Of a stretch of DNA of 64,000 nucleotides, positions 11,280-23,687 are shown piece by piece. Under the pieces are notes generated by a model. The model was not told the DNA's origin. It searched no databases and saw only the letters and a program-made list of their open reading frames with translations. The position numbers and the translations under genes were made by a program. Source of the DNA: Himantopus leucocephalus (lineage: Eukaryota > Chordata > Aves > Charadriiformes > Recurvirostridae); assembly GCA_003993805.1 (NCBI GenBank), contig RSEF01000017.1, forward strand, positions 11,259,424-11,323,423, written 5' to 3'. How positions within the stretch are numbered: position 1 is the stretch's first letter; each line of letters starts with the position of its first letter.

Positions 11280-13172
11280 CAAAAATCTCTTACTTTTTTT
11301 GCAGTTCTAGTTCTGTTGCGTTACTGATTTCCGTGGAGAGGTGAGGTTGTGGGTGCGGGTGGGATCATGTAGAATCCGGCACACCAGCTCACGGGCTCAT
11401 CCAAAGGCTTATCCGAACAAGGTGATGGAATGTCCCATATTCTGTCACAAATACAACATTTCCTTTTAATGGAGTAAAAACAATTCCTTCTTACCTTAAA
11501 AACATGGGAAGAGGAGGTATCCGTGCTATAAAAATGCTTTCTTAAAAAACAATTTCATTATATTTGGATGGATTTTAATAATACTTTTATCTATGCTAGT
11601 ATGAATAACTTTAATCTTTAAATTCCTATTATTTCCCTAATTTATAATCGCACTGAAGGATCAAATGGTTTTTAACAATACAGTGAAATTAGCACATGGC
11701 ATTTAACTCCCTGTTTTATACTCTCATCATAGATTTATGGTATTGAATCCTTTTATTCTGTTACTTAGAATTCCGAGTGATTAATTCGAATAATACTTCC
11801 TTCTCTCAAGGCCCATATACGTACAGAGACAGATAGAGATATATGGTTACATCAGGGGTGCTCTGGAAGAGGGGATCAGGATGTACAGTCTTTTGTCTGT
11901 TTAAAAGATTACTGGTTTAAGAATGCAGTCCTGTCTGCAGGAGATTAAACATTTTTTCTCTTGTAATGCAAACTTTATAGATCTTTATGTTGCTATGTAT
12001 TTTATGTTTTATTTAATTGTTAATCTCCACAGTGCCAAATAGATATTTCTTAATACAGTAAGTTCCAATAAAAGCCAATATTAGTTAATCCTTCTTGGTT
12101 GTCTTCAAATAGTTGAAAATAGTTTAATGGCTGGGTTGTATGTGCGACTTTGTTCTTCTCTTGGCAAACCAAGGTCAAGCCTCAGGTTTATTTTGAAACA
12201 TCATCTTAACCTCTGCAGATGATCGGCGTTCATTTTTGCCACCGTTCTGTGCCCAGGCTGTTACTGGTTTGCTGTCCCCTGGCTGAGCAGCCGGCGGCGC
12301 CTGTCCCGCTGCCACCTGAGCTGTGGCCGTAGTGACTGTCTCTGGGTCGTTGGCACCTGTAGGTTTGGGTCCCGCTGATTCCTGTGTGTAGGGCACTGCC
12401 CGCTGTGGAAGGCTCGTCCTTCTCCTCTGTTCCTCTCCCCTCCCACCTGTGCCGAGAGTTCCCCGCTGTCATCCCGCTGCACGTGGCTGAGCTCCTCGGG
12501 CTGCTTCGGGGAAGGCAGGCGACGGGAGAGGAGTCAGGCTAAAGCTGGAGGGGAACGACAGAACGGAGAAGCAAGTAGCGCTGGCGATCCTGGCGTGCTC
12601 CAGAGCTGGAGTAACCGGCGATGAGACAGGCTGCGCTGGAACCGCCACGCAAGACGCCTGTGCCCGGGTGCCAGCGCGGCAGAGCTGGCGCAGGGACGGG
12701 GCGCGTGGGACAGTCGTCCCACAGCAGAGGGCAGTGGGCTTTGCACGTGGCGGGAGAGGGCGGCAGAAGAAAGCAGGAACGTAGAAACACGAGGGTAATG
12801 CTTGTGTTAAATGCCGATGGAAGAATGGGTTTGAATTTTTCGGTAGGCTTGTCAGCTCCCTCTTCCCCCTCATCCCACCCTTTTTATACTTGGGCTTTTT
12901 TGATCCTGCAAGAACATGGGATCTTACAGTAAAGCTCAGACTTTTTATGGAAATCTGTGAAATCGTTGCCAAATATTTCATATCGTTTTTACAGATACAT
13001 TAAACAGCAGTAAAAGAATTGGAATTTAAATGTTCAAGCTTCTTCCAGTTTTAAGTCATAGCAGTGTATTTTAATCTTTCTGCTGAAAAGAATTCCGTCC
13101 GTACCAGATTTTGTATTAGCTCTGTCATACTTTTTCTTTTATACTTTCTAATGAAATATATTTTCTCGACAG

Positions 13173-13345
13173 GGTCATGTTGGTACAACGGCAACCAAAA
13201 AAATTGATGTCTACCTCCCCCTGCACGCAAGCCAAGACAAACTGCAGCCCATGACAGTTGTGACGATAGCAAATGCCAAGGTGCATGACCTGATTGGACT
13301 AATATGCTGGCAATATACAAGTGAGGGACGGGAACCAAAACTGAA
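13173..13345 (+). CDS. MAPKAP1: SIN1 exon: CRIM domain, first half
   Basis: The exon starts GGT CAT GTT after an acceptor AG at 13171-13172 and ends CTG AA before the donor GTAATG. It encodes 57 codons plus two bases, matching human SIN1 residues 167-224, beginning [18 protein letters not shown] and ending TSEGREPKL, with Asn completed in the next exon. This is the first half of the CRIM domain, the conserved ubiquitin-like fold that docks mTORC2 substrates such as AKT. Replacements relative to the human protein (for example HASQDK for [14 protein letters not shown] for MASARVQD) are conservative. The upstream exon ends on a complete codon, so the entry phase is 0. Both neighbouring exon joins reproduce the known protein exactly, so borders are confident. 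Confidence 0.97.
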
Positions 13346-16300
13346 GTAATGTTCTTTCTTTACTACCTCTTGATCTCTAATTTTCTCCTCTGCAGCTTTT
13401 TTGCATAATGAAGTGGATTTCCATGTCAATGTTTTTATAGATAAATCTTAGAGAAACCACCTACACGTTTATCAGTATTCCCTTTTGAGCACTACACGTG
13501 TGTCTACGGCCATTTCTCTTGCAATTAAACTACCGGGTACTGTGTAACGATAAACATGTGAAACCATGGGTCTGTAAGTGAACCATAATTTCAAAACGCT
13601 TTATGTAAAAATAATATAAATCTTAGCTCTTTTGGTGTCACAGAGACATGTTTTATTTTATGTCCCATCTATTTTTCGGTAGTGTTCTCCGTGGCTGAGA
13701 TCACAAGGATGGGAAATAAAATCCAGAACCCATCTGTAGCTCGCTCTCTTGTTCTGAGAGAAGGTTCCCAGATTCTGACTCTTTTCTCTGTGCGGCGCCG
13801 GTTCCTCCTACGGAGTCGCAGAGAGAGGAATCGCTGCATGGGGTCACCGTGTGTCTTGGAAGCCCTTAGTGTTCTCCTGAGCCCGGGGAACAGATTGTAG
13901 CCATAGTGAGTACGCCTGAGAACAAGTCAGAATTCTGTCACAGAACTTCAGCGTTATCACTTACTTGATTTCTGCTGTCACTTTGCTGACATAATGACTT
14001 TAATTCATTATACACGTGTTAAAATATTTCTGTTTTTCTAAGAATTGACAGATACAGGGGCTAAAGATGCTTTTCTTTCCAGGTTATCATCCTGGAGATA
14101 GCACTAAAATAAAGATATGCAAATAAGGATCCTGAAAACAAAATAAATATTAGTTTTCTTTGAAATTGTGAATAAAATTGCGTTCTTTAATTCAAAAACA
14201 TCTGTCATGCAGTATTTTATAATTTCTACAAGACTTGACCTCTGTCACGTTGGCTCTTTGCTGTAAAGAGCAGCATCTGTGTTGTCCTCAGAAATTTCAG
14301 CTCCAGTTAATCAGTGGATTTTTCAGTATCTTTGGTAACCTTTGCTTACGTCCTCACTGGGAAAGAGTTCTGCCCGTAGGATTTCTGTGACTAAATAGCG
14401 GATTGGAGTTGCTGTGCTGGAGAGCTGGTGGTGTTCGGTAAGAGCCGTTACTTTGTCATGGGAGGTGACCCAAGGTCTGTGAAATGGGTACTTCAGAGCC
14501 ACTCATCTGAGCAACTTTGGTTTTAAAACAGCTCTGTAAAATTCTTCCGGTTTTGCTGGGTCATAGAACATAAAATAAGAACTTAAAATAGTTTATTATG
14601 GAGTTGTTGGTAACAGATACTAGCGGGTGACTTTTCTGGTGCAAAGAAGGTTAACGGTTTTGTTTGGTTTTTTCTGTAGGAGCCAATTTTCACATTTTTG
14701 TTGTTTCTGGAATATTTGATGAATGGTGGGGGTTCTGTACTGACTTTTACAGTTCGCGCTTTCAGCAGTGTTTGAGGACTCAGCAGCCGTCTCTGCCGTT
14801 GCAGCCGGGCGGTAGGGGCAGGGGAGGTGTGGCGGGGCGCGGGGCCTGCCCCGCTTTAGGACCAGTTGGTTTCTGTTTAGTAGGTACAGGACAGCCCAGA
14901 AACGCAGCCCCTCTTGAAAACGGTTCCATGGATATTGTTGCCTTGGATATAGGGTTTCCCTTAGCTCTTCTCAACAAACATATGAGATGTTGCAGAGGTT
15001 AAATGCTTCGGTTTGATTTGTCATTTTTTTGCACTGGAGAAGAAATATAAAATTATTTGCAGATGGTGCCATTTCATTTGCTGTTATTAATTTCTGTTCG
15101 TTATATCGTAAGTTCAAAAAAGTGTCCTTTGTTTCGTTAGCTTATTTAAGACAAGCTTTGGACACGTGTGTATTTTTCAGGAGCACAGCACACCTCAAAT
15201 GGAGCAGTGCCCGTGAGTAGAGGTATTCCGTGAACCATCACTGCCCACGGCAAAAGTCAGCGGTGGGAGGAAATGAATTTCACTGTCTGCCTTGAAGGAT
15301 GAGATGTTATGATGTGTCAAAGAGTGATCACGACCAAGGAGGCTGTCTAATGTAATCAAATCTCAGGACAGAAATAATACGATAACTAATGGAGGCATGA
15401 GTTCCCCAGAACAGTCAAACAGCAGCAATTGAGAATCCGGGTACAAGTGCTCAGAGGATGGGGCAGAGCCTCAAGATTACAAGAAGTCTGTTTTCTTATG
15501 TAGTTCGTAATTATTTCTCATGCCTCCGTCATCTTTTTTTTTAGCGTTGCCGCCTGCCTGTCCTGTAGAAGGATTGATTTAACTGCAGACTAATTCCCAT
15601 CATTTCCAAATAAGGAAAGGTTGCACAGCCTACATTTGCTATTTGTGCCCGATTTAGTCAGTTTAGAGCATGAAAAAAGAAAAAATGGGGATCATTGTGA
15701 CACTGCACTAAAATCCGTATAGAGAATGCTTCAAATCTGATATACAATGCGTGCAGAATGACAAATATACCTGCTAGTAACACAATTTGAGAATAATGAG
15801 GAGGTTGTAGACCTTGTAATTAAGAGAAACAACCCCTCTGCATTTAGGAAGAGAATATATTACTGCCTAATTCTTTTTCCTAAAAGGAAGAGTCTGAAAT
15901 GAGTGAGTGCTAGTTGACAGCTTTGAGAAGGTTGGGTATTCAGTTAGGCTGCCTTTTTTATTAAAATTGTATTATATTTGTCTCTATTCAGTGTCTTGAT
16001 ACGAGGAACCACTGACAGTTTAGCAACCCTGTTCGGGCCCCTCACGTACAAGTGTTGGTCGTAACCCCCTGGACCATTCTTCTGCCAACCCCTGACAGAT
16101 GCGCTGTAATGGTTCCGCCTGCAAAAAATAAAATCCCTTTCTAGGAATAAATAAATAAATAGTGAGATGGAAAATGCAAATAAACTTTCTATTTTTTGAA
16201 GTTAAGAATGCCATTACATCTGTCAGTTGTATTAAATATTCTGTCCATAGCAAACTCGGATTCTCAAGACTGCCCCTTGTAATCTGAAGCACAAAGTTCA

Positions 16301-18445
16301 GGACTTTGGTCTCATCCTGGTGGAGGTTCAAAACACGGAACAGTTTTACCCATTGGACACGTTTTGTCAACAGATTGTGACTTAGTCTGCGTTAACGTTC
16401 AGGAACCCACTCCGTGTTTGAAGACATTTGTAACCCCTTTAATTTCTGGGATTTAACCGACATGGTGTATTTTTGGTATAATTGGTGGAAGATCAGTTGT
16501 TGTCACCACCACGTTTTTTTGGCACTTGGATCGCTTTGAGACCGCACTGAACGTGCTGTTGCCTGCACGTCTGTATGTTCCTCTGGCTTTAATGACAATT
16601 ATGCAAATGCCTCAAGTACCAAATGAGAACGTTAACTTTATACAGAGCTTTAAGTGCGCACCAGGCTGCACACAGAAGAGTTCTGTGGGGCGAATAGGTT
16701 AGCGAGTGAGCAGTGCGAGGCACAGAGCGCACCCCGGGCGCGGGGGGACTGTTCCGGCTGGAAAGTCCCATCGCGTGGGGCGACTTTTGAGTTACACTGG
16801 GGCGGACGGAATGAACACGCAGAGCTTGGTGTGCCAGTTCACAGAAACAGAGTTAGAGAAGGACCCGAAAAAAAAATCGTGCCAGGCGTGTCTCACTAGG
16901 TAAGGAGGGTCAGCTGTACCGGTACTATTCACAGCCTTTTGTTTAGCTTGTTCCTGAAAGCCTGGCACAGCGCAGACCCCGCGGCCGCCTGCGCCACGGC
17001 ACTGCTGCTGCGCGAATTCTCCTCCCAGCGCTACCTTTCACCAGTTTCTCTAGAAGTTACTTAAGCGCTCTTGAAGAAGTTAAAAATTAATTCTACAGCA
17101 ATGTTCCAGTTCTTCACAACAGCCCAGAGACTCGTGAAAGTTTCTTTAGTAGTATTGCAGAATTTTCAAAATTCATAGTGACAAACCTTGCTGATTACCT
17201 TTCCGTTAGCGAATTCACAGCTTACATTGATAGTAATGCATCATTATTACCTGTTTTAAATAATAAATGTCTTAGTTGTGACAAGGTGCGTATAGATCAC
17301 CTGGACTAAGCACTCTCAGTAAAGTGCAGTTGCAACCAAAGGTTCGTGAATTAATTGAGAAAATTGCAAATCAGGTAGTCAGCGAAATAATTCATTGTCA
17401 CATCCAATCAATAAACTTTGTAAATCAACTCATTTAATTCAAAAAATGATCTATATAGATCAAGCGACCAATTAAACAATTAGCATACACTTTGCAATTA
17501 ATTAATTTAAGCATCAATCATGCAATTAAAACTCCAAATTTAAACTGCAGAGTTTAGAAACACACGGCCACGTGAACGTTCAGGCTCTGCTTCATGGCTG
17601 TGGAAAATGCCTGACTGCTGGCACATTTACAATATGAAAGAATACTTATTTTCAGCTCGATAATTTAAATATTAGCATTTGAAATATATTTTAATACTAG
17701 GAAAATGTGATTAATACTTCGAGTATATATAGATAGTTATTTCCCTGTGGGCTTTTGCTTGCGGAAAGGAAGAGGCTTAGATTTTTCTTTCAGATTTTCT
17801 TCACGATGTATCTGTTTAAAACTTTGTGTGTTCTTTAGTTCTCCTTGTTAGTCTGTAGTATTTTTTTGTCTGTTTTTAGTGATCGGACTTCTTAGATATT
17901 TAGAAAAGGTAGCTTTCCTACTAGTTGTTGCTACTGAGTTGAACAGGTTTTTTACTTTTCCCGTGGTTTATTCCACCGTTTACCTGCCAAGAGCCTGCTC
18001 AGCGTCTCACGCGCACCTTCAGGAAACTTTTCTGCAGTCGCCTGAGCTATGAAAAAATAGACAGACACTGCGTGTTTGTCTTTAGTTCTAAAATGTAACG
18101 GTTGTATAAATAAATAAATTTTCAGAAATGGAGAAATATTGCTGGTGTGGTTTAGTCACTGTCGGTCTTTCGCTTGCAGCTCAGCTGCCGATAAGGGAGA
18201 CTGACTGCTCTACTCTGGGGCTTGGGGGTTCTCTGTTACCACCCGGCTATGGTAGCCAGATATGCTGGGACCTTGTTGGGACCTATTTATAGACATGCCA
18301 TCAGTGGCTTTTGAGTATATTACTCGTGTAACAGGCGTGCCTGCTGATTTGTTTCCTCCAGCGTTTAGCAACTGGTATTGATCGGCTGAAGCGAATCACG
18401 TGTCTGGCTTCCCTCCTGAGTGACCTGGGTTTGTCTTTGTTTCAG
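13346..18445 (+). other. MAPKAP1: MAPKAP1 intron, 5.1 kb
   Basis: The intron runs from donor GTAATG to a strong pyrimidine-rich acceptor (TTTGTCTTTGTTTCAG). Most of it is AT-rich and unremarkable. Small GC-rich patches occur near 14800-14880, 16700-16800 and 16970-17030. A distinctive AT-rich block at 17160-17560 is listed separately as a candidate regulatory element. The open frames at 13682-13900, 14664-15002, 16020-16370 and 16654-16899 carry no recognisable domain and are treated as chance. Confidence 0.9.
17160..17560. promoter_or_regulatory. Candidate conserved non-coding element with PBX/homeodomain-like sites
   Basis: This is a dense run of AT-rich motifs: ATCAATCATGCAATTAAA near 17512, CCAATCAATAAA near 17404, AATTAATTAATTTAAGC near 17497 and CCAATTAAACAATTAG near 17468. 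It also has a perfect 14-bp palindrome, GATCTATATAGATC, at 17448-17461. ATCAATCA and its complement TGATTGAT resemble PBX/HOX composite sites. There is almost no CpG and no tandem repeat. Of all the intronic blocks this one looks most like a developmental enhancer, but the call rests on texture alone. Confidence 0.3.
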
Positions 18446-18622
18446 CGACAACGTCAATGCCTACTGTCTCCATATTGCTGAGGATGACGGGGAGGTTGAC
18501 ACAGATTTTCCCCCCTTGGATTCCAACGAGCCCATTCACAAGTTTGGCTTCAGCACGCTGGCGCTGGTTGAAAAGTACTCCTCTCCCGGCCTGGCAGCGA
18601 AACAGTCGCTCTTTGTTCGCAT
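18446..18622 (+). CDS. MAPKAP1: SIN1 exon: CRIM domain, second half with acidic loop
   Basis: The exon begins with one base completing Asn, then GAC AAC GTC, and ends CGC AT before donor GTGAGT. It matches human residues 225-282 plus the split Ile283. It contains the acidic segment [16 protein letters not shown], which corresponds to the protruding negatively charged loop of the CRIM domain implicated in recruiting AKT and related AGC kinases, followed by the highly conserved [20 protein letters not shown]. Differences from human are few: NVNAYC for NVSAYC, and LAAKQSLF for LTSKESLF. The exon is 177 nt with phase 2 at both ends, so skipping it would keep frame but remove the substrate-binding loop. 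Its acceptor has a strong polypyrimidine tract. Confidence 0.97.
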
Positions 18623-21600
18623 GTGAGTATGGATGCTAACGTTGCCCATCACTGGGAAACATCTGTGTCTGCGTGCCACCTCCGCGTCTTTTTTCTTCTC
18701 TGCTTTTCTTCACCTGAATGCGGGGGAGCTCAGGGGGCGCAGGGACCGGCGGGTCTCCGCAGTCGCTGCTGTGCTCTGGGGGCGGCCGCGAGGGCGGGAG
18801 GAGGGCCCAGGCTGCTCAGCTGGGGGGAGCCCATCGCTGCGGGGCTGAAGCTCCGGGGAGAAAATAAGCCCTTCCGCATAGGATTTAGTGGAGAACATTG
18901 AACTGTTGCACTCCCGCTAGGAAATATTTGGACTTTACACAACGTCTGAGCTCATAATCTTCGTTTTGCTCCAGCTGTGCTGCTTATTTATAAAAAATAT
19001 GTTCTGAATAATAAATGAAATCGTGTATATAAGAGCTTCAAAGAGTTAAAATTATGAAGTCATTCACATTGGATATCCAGAGCCCTTTTCAACAGGTATT
19101 AAGAACTGATCTTGGTAGTGACTTTTTAATTATTTTGGAAAAATTTATTGAATTTTAGCAGAAAAACACTGTACTTGTGGTGTTTGGGTATTCCACATAT
19201 GACAGACTTCAAAATCTTCTTTCAAAGCCTAGCAGACAAAGTAGTAAGTTTGCATTTTAAGACTGGTTAGTGGACTGCAAAGCAAGTAATTCTAAATACA
19301 ACTAGTTGCAGTGTGCATTAATAAGAATGCAGTGACTGAGGAGGGAAACGAGCAGTAGTTGAGCAGGCCAGGCAGAGCAGCGCTGCATGCACCCCCCCAG
19401 CTCCAGGAGAATTCTGAAGACGCTGAAACCTGAAGCTGTCTGGTTTGTAGCTCTAGAAGAATTCGCTATATGATGATTAGCAAATTAAGCTTGATCACTT
19501 TTATTTTTCTTTTCTTTTGAGCGAAAAACTTTTAAACCATCAGAACGCCTTAATTACTAAAACAAAATACTAGTAGCATAAGCCACTTCTTACTTGGGAA
19601 GAATATTTAATGTTTGGATCTCTTGAAATGAAAATGCTAATAGGGTTTTCCTGGCTGTTGGACATCTTTTTAATTTATAAAGGACTGCTTACGTTTCATA
19701 ACCATACAGCTGCTTCTGGTTTTGAATAATCAGTCATTTAAAGAAAATTCTAAACTATTTAATTACATTTTTATAGTCGTTATTGTGGACCGTGTTTCTT
19801 GCAGACGTTCTAAAGCATCCTACTGAAAGAAATTTTCAGAAATCCCACGTGTATTTCCCAAAGGCCCATTCACTTCATTCCGCTGTATTAGGTCATTGGA
19901 AAATAAAATAGTCTGTCAGCAGTATTTGCAAATAAGTTATTCAAGGTAAACGTATTCAGCTGTGCCGAGCTGGAGGCAGTCATGGGGAAGCTGATACGGG
20001 GAGGGAATGAAGCAGCCTTGCCGGTCGGGTTGCAAGGTCCGTTTCTGGTTTGTGCGGGTTACGGACACGCAGCTGAGCCAGGCAACGGACTTCTCCATCT
20101 GTGGAACCGGAGAGTAGTTAGTTCCTCCCACCTGACTGAAGAATGCCGCACGTTTGACCTGGGAGAGGGAATATCTCTTTCACCTGCATGCATTTCTCCA
20201 GAGTCAGTGCTATTGCCATGAATTTGGGGTTTTTTAATTTTATGATTCTATGATTGTTTTATCTTCAAGATAATCCTGCATTATCAGTATCCCCAGAAAA
20301 ATTCCAGCGGGTATATAGAAACTTCTATTCTATTTCCATGCAATCATAAAAGATCACGAGCGTTTGTTGCAGGTAGACCTGTTCAGAAGCCCGTGTGGTT
20401 AGAAGATTCGAAATTGCTGATGATTTCTCATCTGGAAGAAGTCCCCTTTCTTTGCCAGCTGCCTCCTCCCTAAACGCCCAGTGCCGGTACTCCCCATAAA
20501 CAGGGCTCAGTGTTTACATGCAGTGAACACAGGACAACTGCATCGTAAGGAGTAGTGCTCTTCTGAGAGAGGGTTTTTTCTGTGTCCACATGTTAATTTG
20601 AAATTGCTTGTAGTTCCTGTGTAAATAGTTACTCATAAATAGTTAGATTTAAATTAGAATTTTTAGTGTGTCCCCTAAATAATTACTTGATCATCACCTG
20701 ATCAAAAGATTGTTACTACTGTGAGTTTAAATGTGCGTGCTGTCTTCTTTTTGTAGGGGTTTGTTGTAAATTCTATATCTTCTTCCTTCCCTGTCATCCT
20801 ACTAGTGCATGTAATTGTGTTTTTATATTTTGCATCTCTTTTTTTTTTTTCCTCCTCGTGCTGAAGTATTTCAGCTGCTGCTGTGTCAGGCTTGTGCCGT
20901 GTAATGTTTATTAATATTGAATCACTGTTGAAAAAAGTGAATGCTTCTGAGAAGCTTCACGATGAAGCCTGGTGTTTTATTTCAGATCTCGCCCGTCCTG
21001 CGTGTTGGATATATTTTCAGATGTTGTGCAGTTACTGAGCTGACAGTTATGGAACCTCGCCGGGGACCCCGTTTCAGCAGGACATGTTTGAGCAGGAACA
21101 GTTTGCAGAACTTCACACGCTTAAACTCCTGCCAAGGCAAACTCTTACCCACTTGAGTTAGTTATAAATACCCAGTGGCGGTGGCTGGAAGTAGCCCGCA
21201 GTGCATTTTATATTCTGAGCTGAATGTGAATGTCTTTGTGGCTATATAGAGTAGTAAATAATTGAGTTTGATTAGGGAGAGGGACCTCATTATCCCCCCA
21301 CCTGTGCCCAGCTGGTAGGGGAGGGTCGAAATGAAGCCATTAGCTGTCTCTCTTACTGGCATCTCAAAGAGCTCAAATACATCTGTGTCTTATTTTCTTT
21401 TCTGGCACAATCAGTCGAGCAAGCTAAGCAGGCATGACCGAATTTGGCAAGTTCCAAGGACTCTGGCAAAGTTACACAAGGAGAAGACGGAGGGCAGTCA
21501 TTCTGGCTTCTAACTGCCCATTAGTCTAGCGAGTTATGTTTTTGGAAAATGTCTGTTGTGGAAAGCAGTACTTTGTCCAATGTCAAACACGGCGCTCGCA

Positions 21601-23452
21601 AACAGCCCTCTTTGATGTCGAGTGTGATTTGTCAGGAGGAGTCAAACAAAGCACTGCATTCATGTAAATGCAGACTTCTTGAGATGATGAAGTAATACCT
21701 GAAAGCCTCCGAACGAAGGTAGCTGAAAATAAATATGTGCTATCATTAAGGTTTTTTCCCTTGGAAATTTTATTATCACAACTTGACGTGCTCGATCTGA
21801 TGGTGTTTCTAGGAGTTGTAGCTCAGCTGCCAGTTGGCACATAGATGAAATTTGGCATACAGTCCCTCCGCTCTGTAGCACTTTTTTCTGTTTTGATATT
21901 ATGCTTAAATTGCTTTGACTATTATATAGGTATTTTTCGAAGCAGCACCTCTGCTATACCTGACAGATTAAGGTGTGAAACACTCTTAAAATATCAGGCT
22001 TTCATAGTACATTTACAAATTCAATTCAAAGCTTTGAAATGTGTTTTTTACTCAGGTTACCGAGGCACTCCCCAGAAGGGCTGCCATCAGCTTTAACACG
22101 GGCGTAGGTAACCTGCAAAGTGTATTTTAGAATATTCATAAAATGCAGATTTAAGAAGGTCGCCGTAGGTGCTGAAGTGAAGGGGGCAGGCTGCCAGGAA
22201 AGCGGACAGGGACCCCAGGAAAGGCGTCGGAGCGGGGAGCTGGCTTGGTCGGTGGTGTCTAATGGACGCTTGCAGCAGTGTCGCGATACAGCCAGTTAAA
22301 CCCCAGCGCGCAGAGTTACCCCGGGCTAACCCGAGATGCACAAAACCAAGATCATTTAGGCTCAGAATCAAAGTTGTGGCTGGCATAGTTATTCTGGTAG
22401 ATATCACTGTGCACTTTTATCTTAAAAATTACCCGGCTTAAGTTAAGTACATTGCGTCAACTGGGATTTTTAGTCGTAGCTTTGACTTTGTGGTGATCAA
22501 GTGGAAGTGGTTATTAGTCATTCACAGACACTTTCAACCATGCCAGCCATTTTTTGCATCAAGCTCTACGTGCTATAAATTCCACTTCAGTATTAAAAAA
22601 AAGAGAAAAATTTGAAATTAGAAAAAACTGGTCCAGATTGGAAAGGCAGCGTTTGGAAAAGTTTGTTGCTCATTCTGAACAGAGGCCTTTTGTGCCTTAA
22701 GCGTTGGGCTTTTATTTGGTTACACAAACGGAGCCCATGGAGAGGAGGACGCTGCCTGTTTCTGCACCTTCCCCCCAAGGCGACACCCCGGCGTCAGCCC
22801 GCCGACGCTCTCGCCTCTTCTGTTGTTTTCTTTTTCCTCTTCTGAACCTTGCCACCCTGGCTCCAGCGCTGAGGCTGTAAAAGAAGATGGAAAGCCAAGT
22901 TACCGCAGAATGATCACTATCATTAACATTCACGGGTGGTTCACTTATCATTCCTGACTGCACAGACATGGCAGCCGTTATGAAACGTCCACAGGTGTAG
23001 CACGATGATACATATTACATTGTGCCACAATGGATTTATGTATTCTGTAACAAAAGAAAAGTGTAATGAAAAAATACAGAAGGTAATCCTTTATTCCTCC
23101 ACTGCACAATTTATCAGTAATGCCTGTGGATGATAAGTGCCAGGGATTTCCTTTGCTTGATTTAACCTTGTCACCCAGGTATGTTTTTGCAAAATGACAG
23201 AAAATACCAGCTAAGGAATTTCTTTGACTTTCAATTTGTAAGCAGCAGTTTTAATTGATTGAAGAGCATCTGCTTGTCTGTCCCGTTTTCTAGTGCGTTG
23301 ATTTAAAATAAAGGTATCGCACATTAGCAGAGTAAGTTAAAACATGTTATTTATAATGGTAATTAAGGGTATGCTGGAATTAGGTTGGGTGCGGAGAGTT
23401 TGCGCGCACTGTCGATGCGGAGCGTGGCTGGCGGCTGGCAGGGTGAGGTGGG

Positions 23453-23549
23453 GTTGTGTTTCTTCCAGAAGAGCCCCTCTGTGCTGTTTGCGTGTCCAGG
23501 NCTTGTCTTTCTTCCAGAAGAGCCCCTCTGTGCTGTTTGCGCGTCCAGG
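23453..23549. repeat. 48-bp direct duplication around a single N
   Basis: Segments 23453-23500 and 23502-23549 are the same 48 nt with three differences, directly abutting the N at 23501. The shared core reads CTTCCAGAAGAGCCCCTCTG and onward. The likely explanation is two overlapping contig ends placed side by side instead of merged. A true tandem duplication cannot be excluded. Confidence 0.7.
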
Positions 23550-23616
23550 CGGGTCGCGGTGGGTTGCTGATGCTTCAGGGGACGCGGTGCGCAGGGTGGC
23601 TCCCGGACTCCCTGCC

Positions 23617-23687
23617 TGTTCGACAGCGCTCCAGCGCGCCCGGGACGGCGCNTGTTCGCCAGCGCTCCAGCGCGCCCGGGACGGCGC
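23617..23687. repeat. 35-bp direct duplication around a single N
   Basis: Segments 23617-23651 and 23653-23687 are identical except for one A/C difference and flank the N at 23652. With the preceding case only about 150 nt away, the region appears to hold two successive unmerged joins, so its true length is probably shorter than shown. Confidence 0.72.

Larger units (their letters stand above)
1..13172 (+). other. MAPKAP1: MAPKAP1 intron, 3' part (upstream of first exon in window)
   Basis: No coding exon of SIN1 was found here, so this is the 3' end of a long intron closing with an acceptor AG at 13171-13172 after a moderately pyrimidine-rich stretch. The sequence is mostly AT-rich, broken by GC- and CpG-rich patches near 3000-3240, 3540-3740, 4470-4570, 5230-5530 and 12240-12760. 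It holds an L1/Tx1-type LINE remnant (9327-9700), an unassigned repeat-like block (9700-10640), a polypurine tract (11163-11279), and two AT-rich blocks that look like candidate conserved non-coding elements (840-1130 and 7440-7760). The remainder shows nothing I can name. The short open frames scattered through it show no recognisable protein. Confidence 0.85.

Noticed and set aside
20229..20262. TTTTATGATTCTATGATTG resembling the CR1 terminal repeat
   Set aside because: Only about two repeat units, and the preceding 100 nt do not look like a CR1 3' region, so a CR1 call is not supported.
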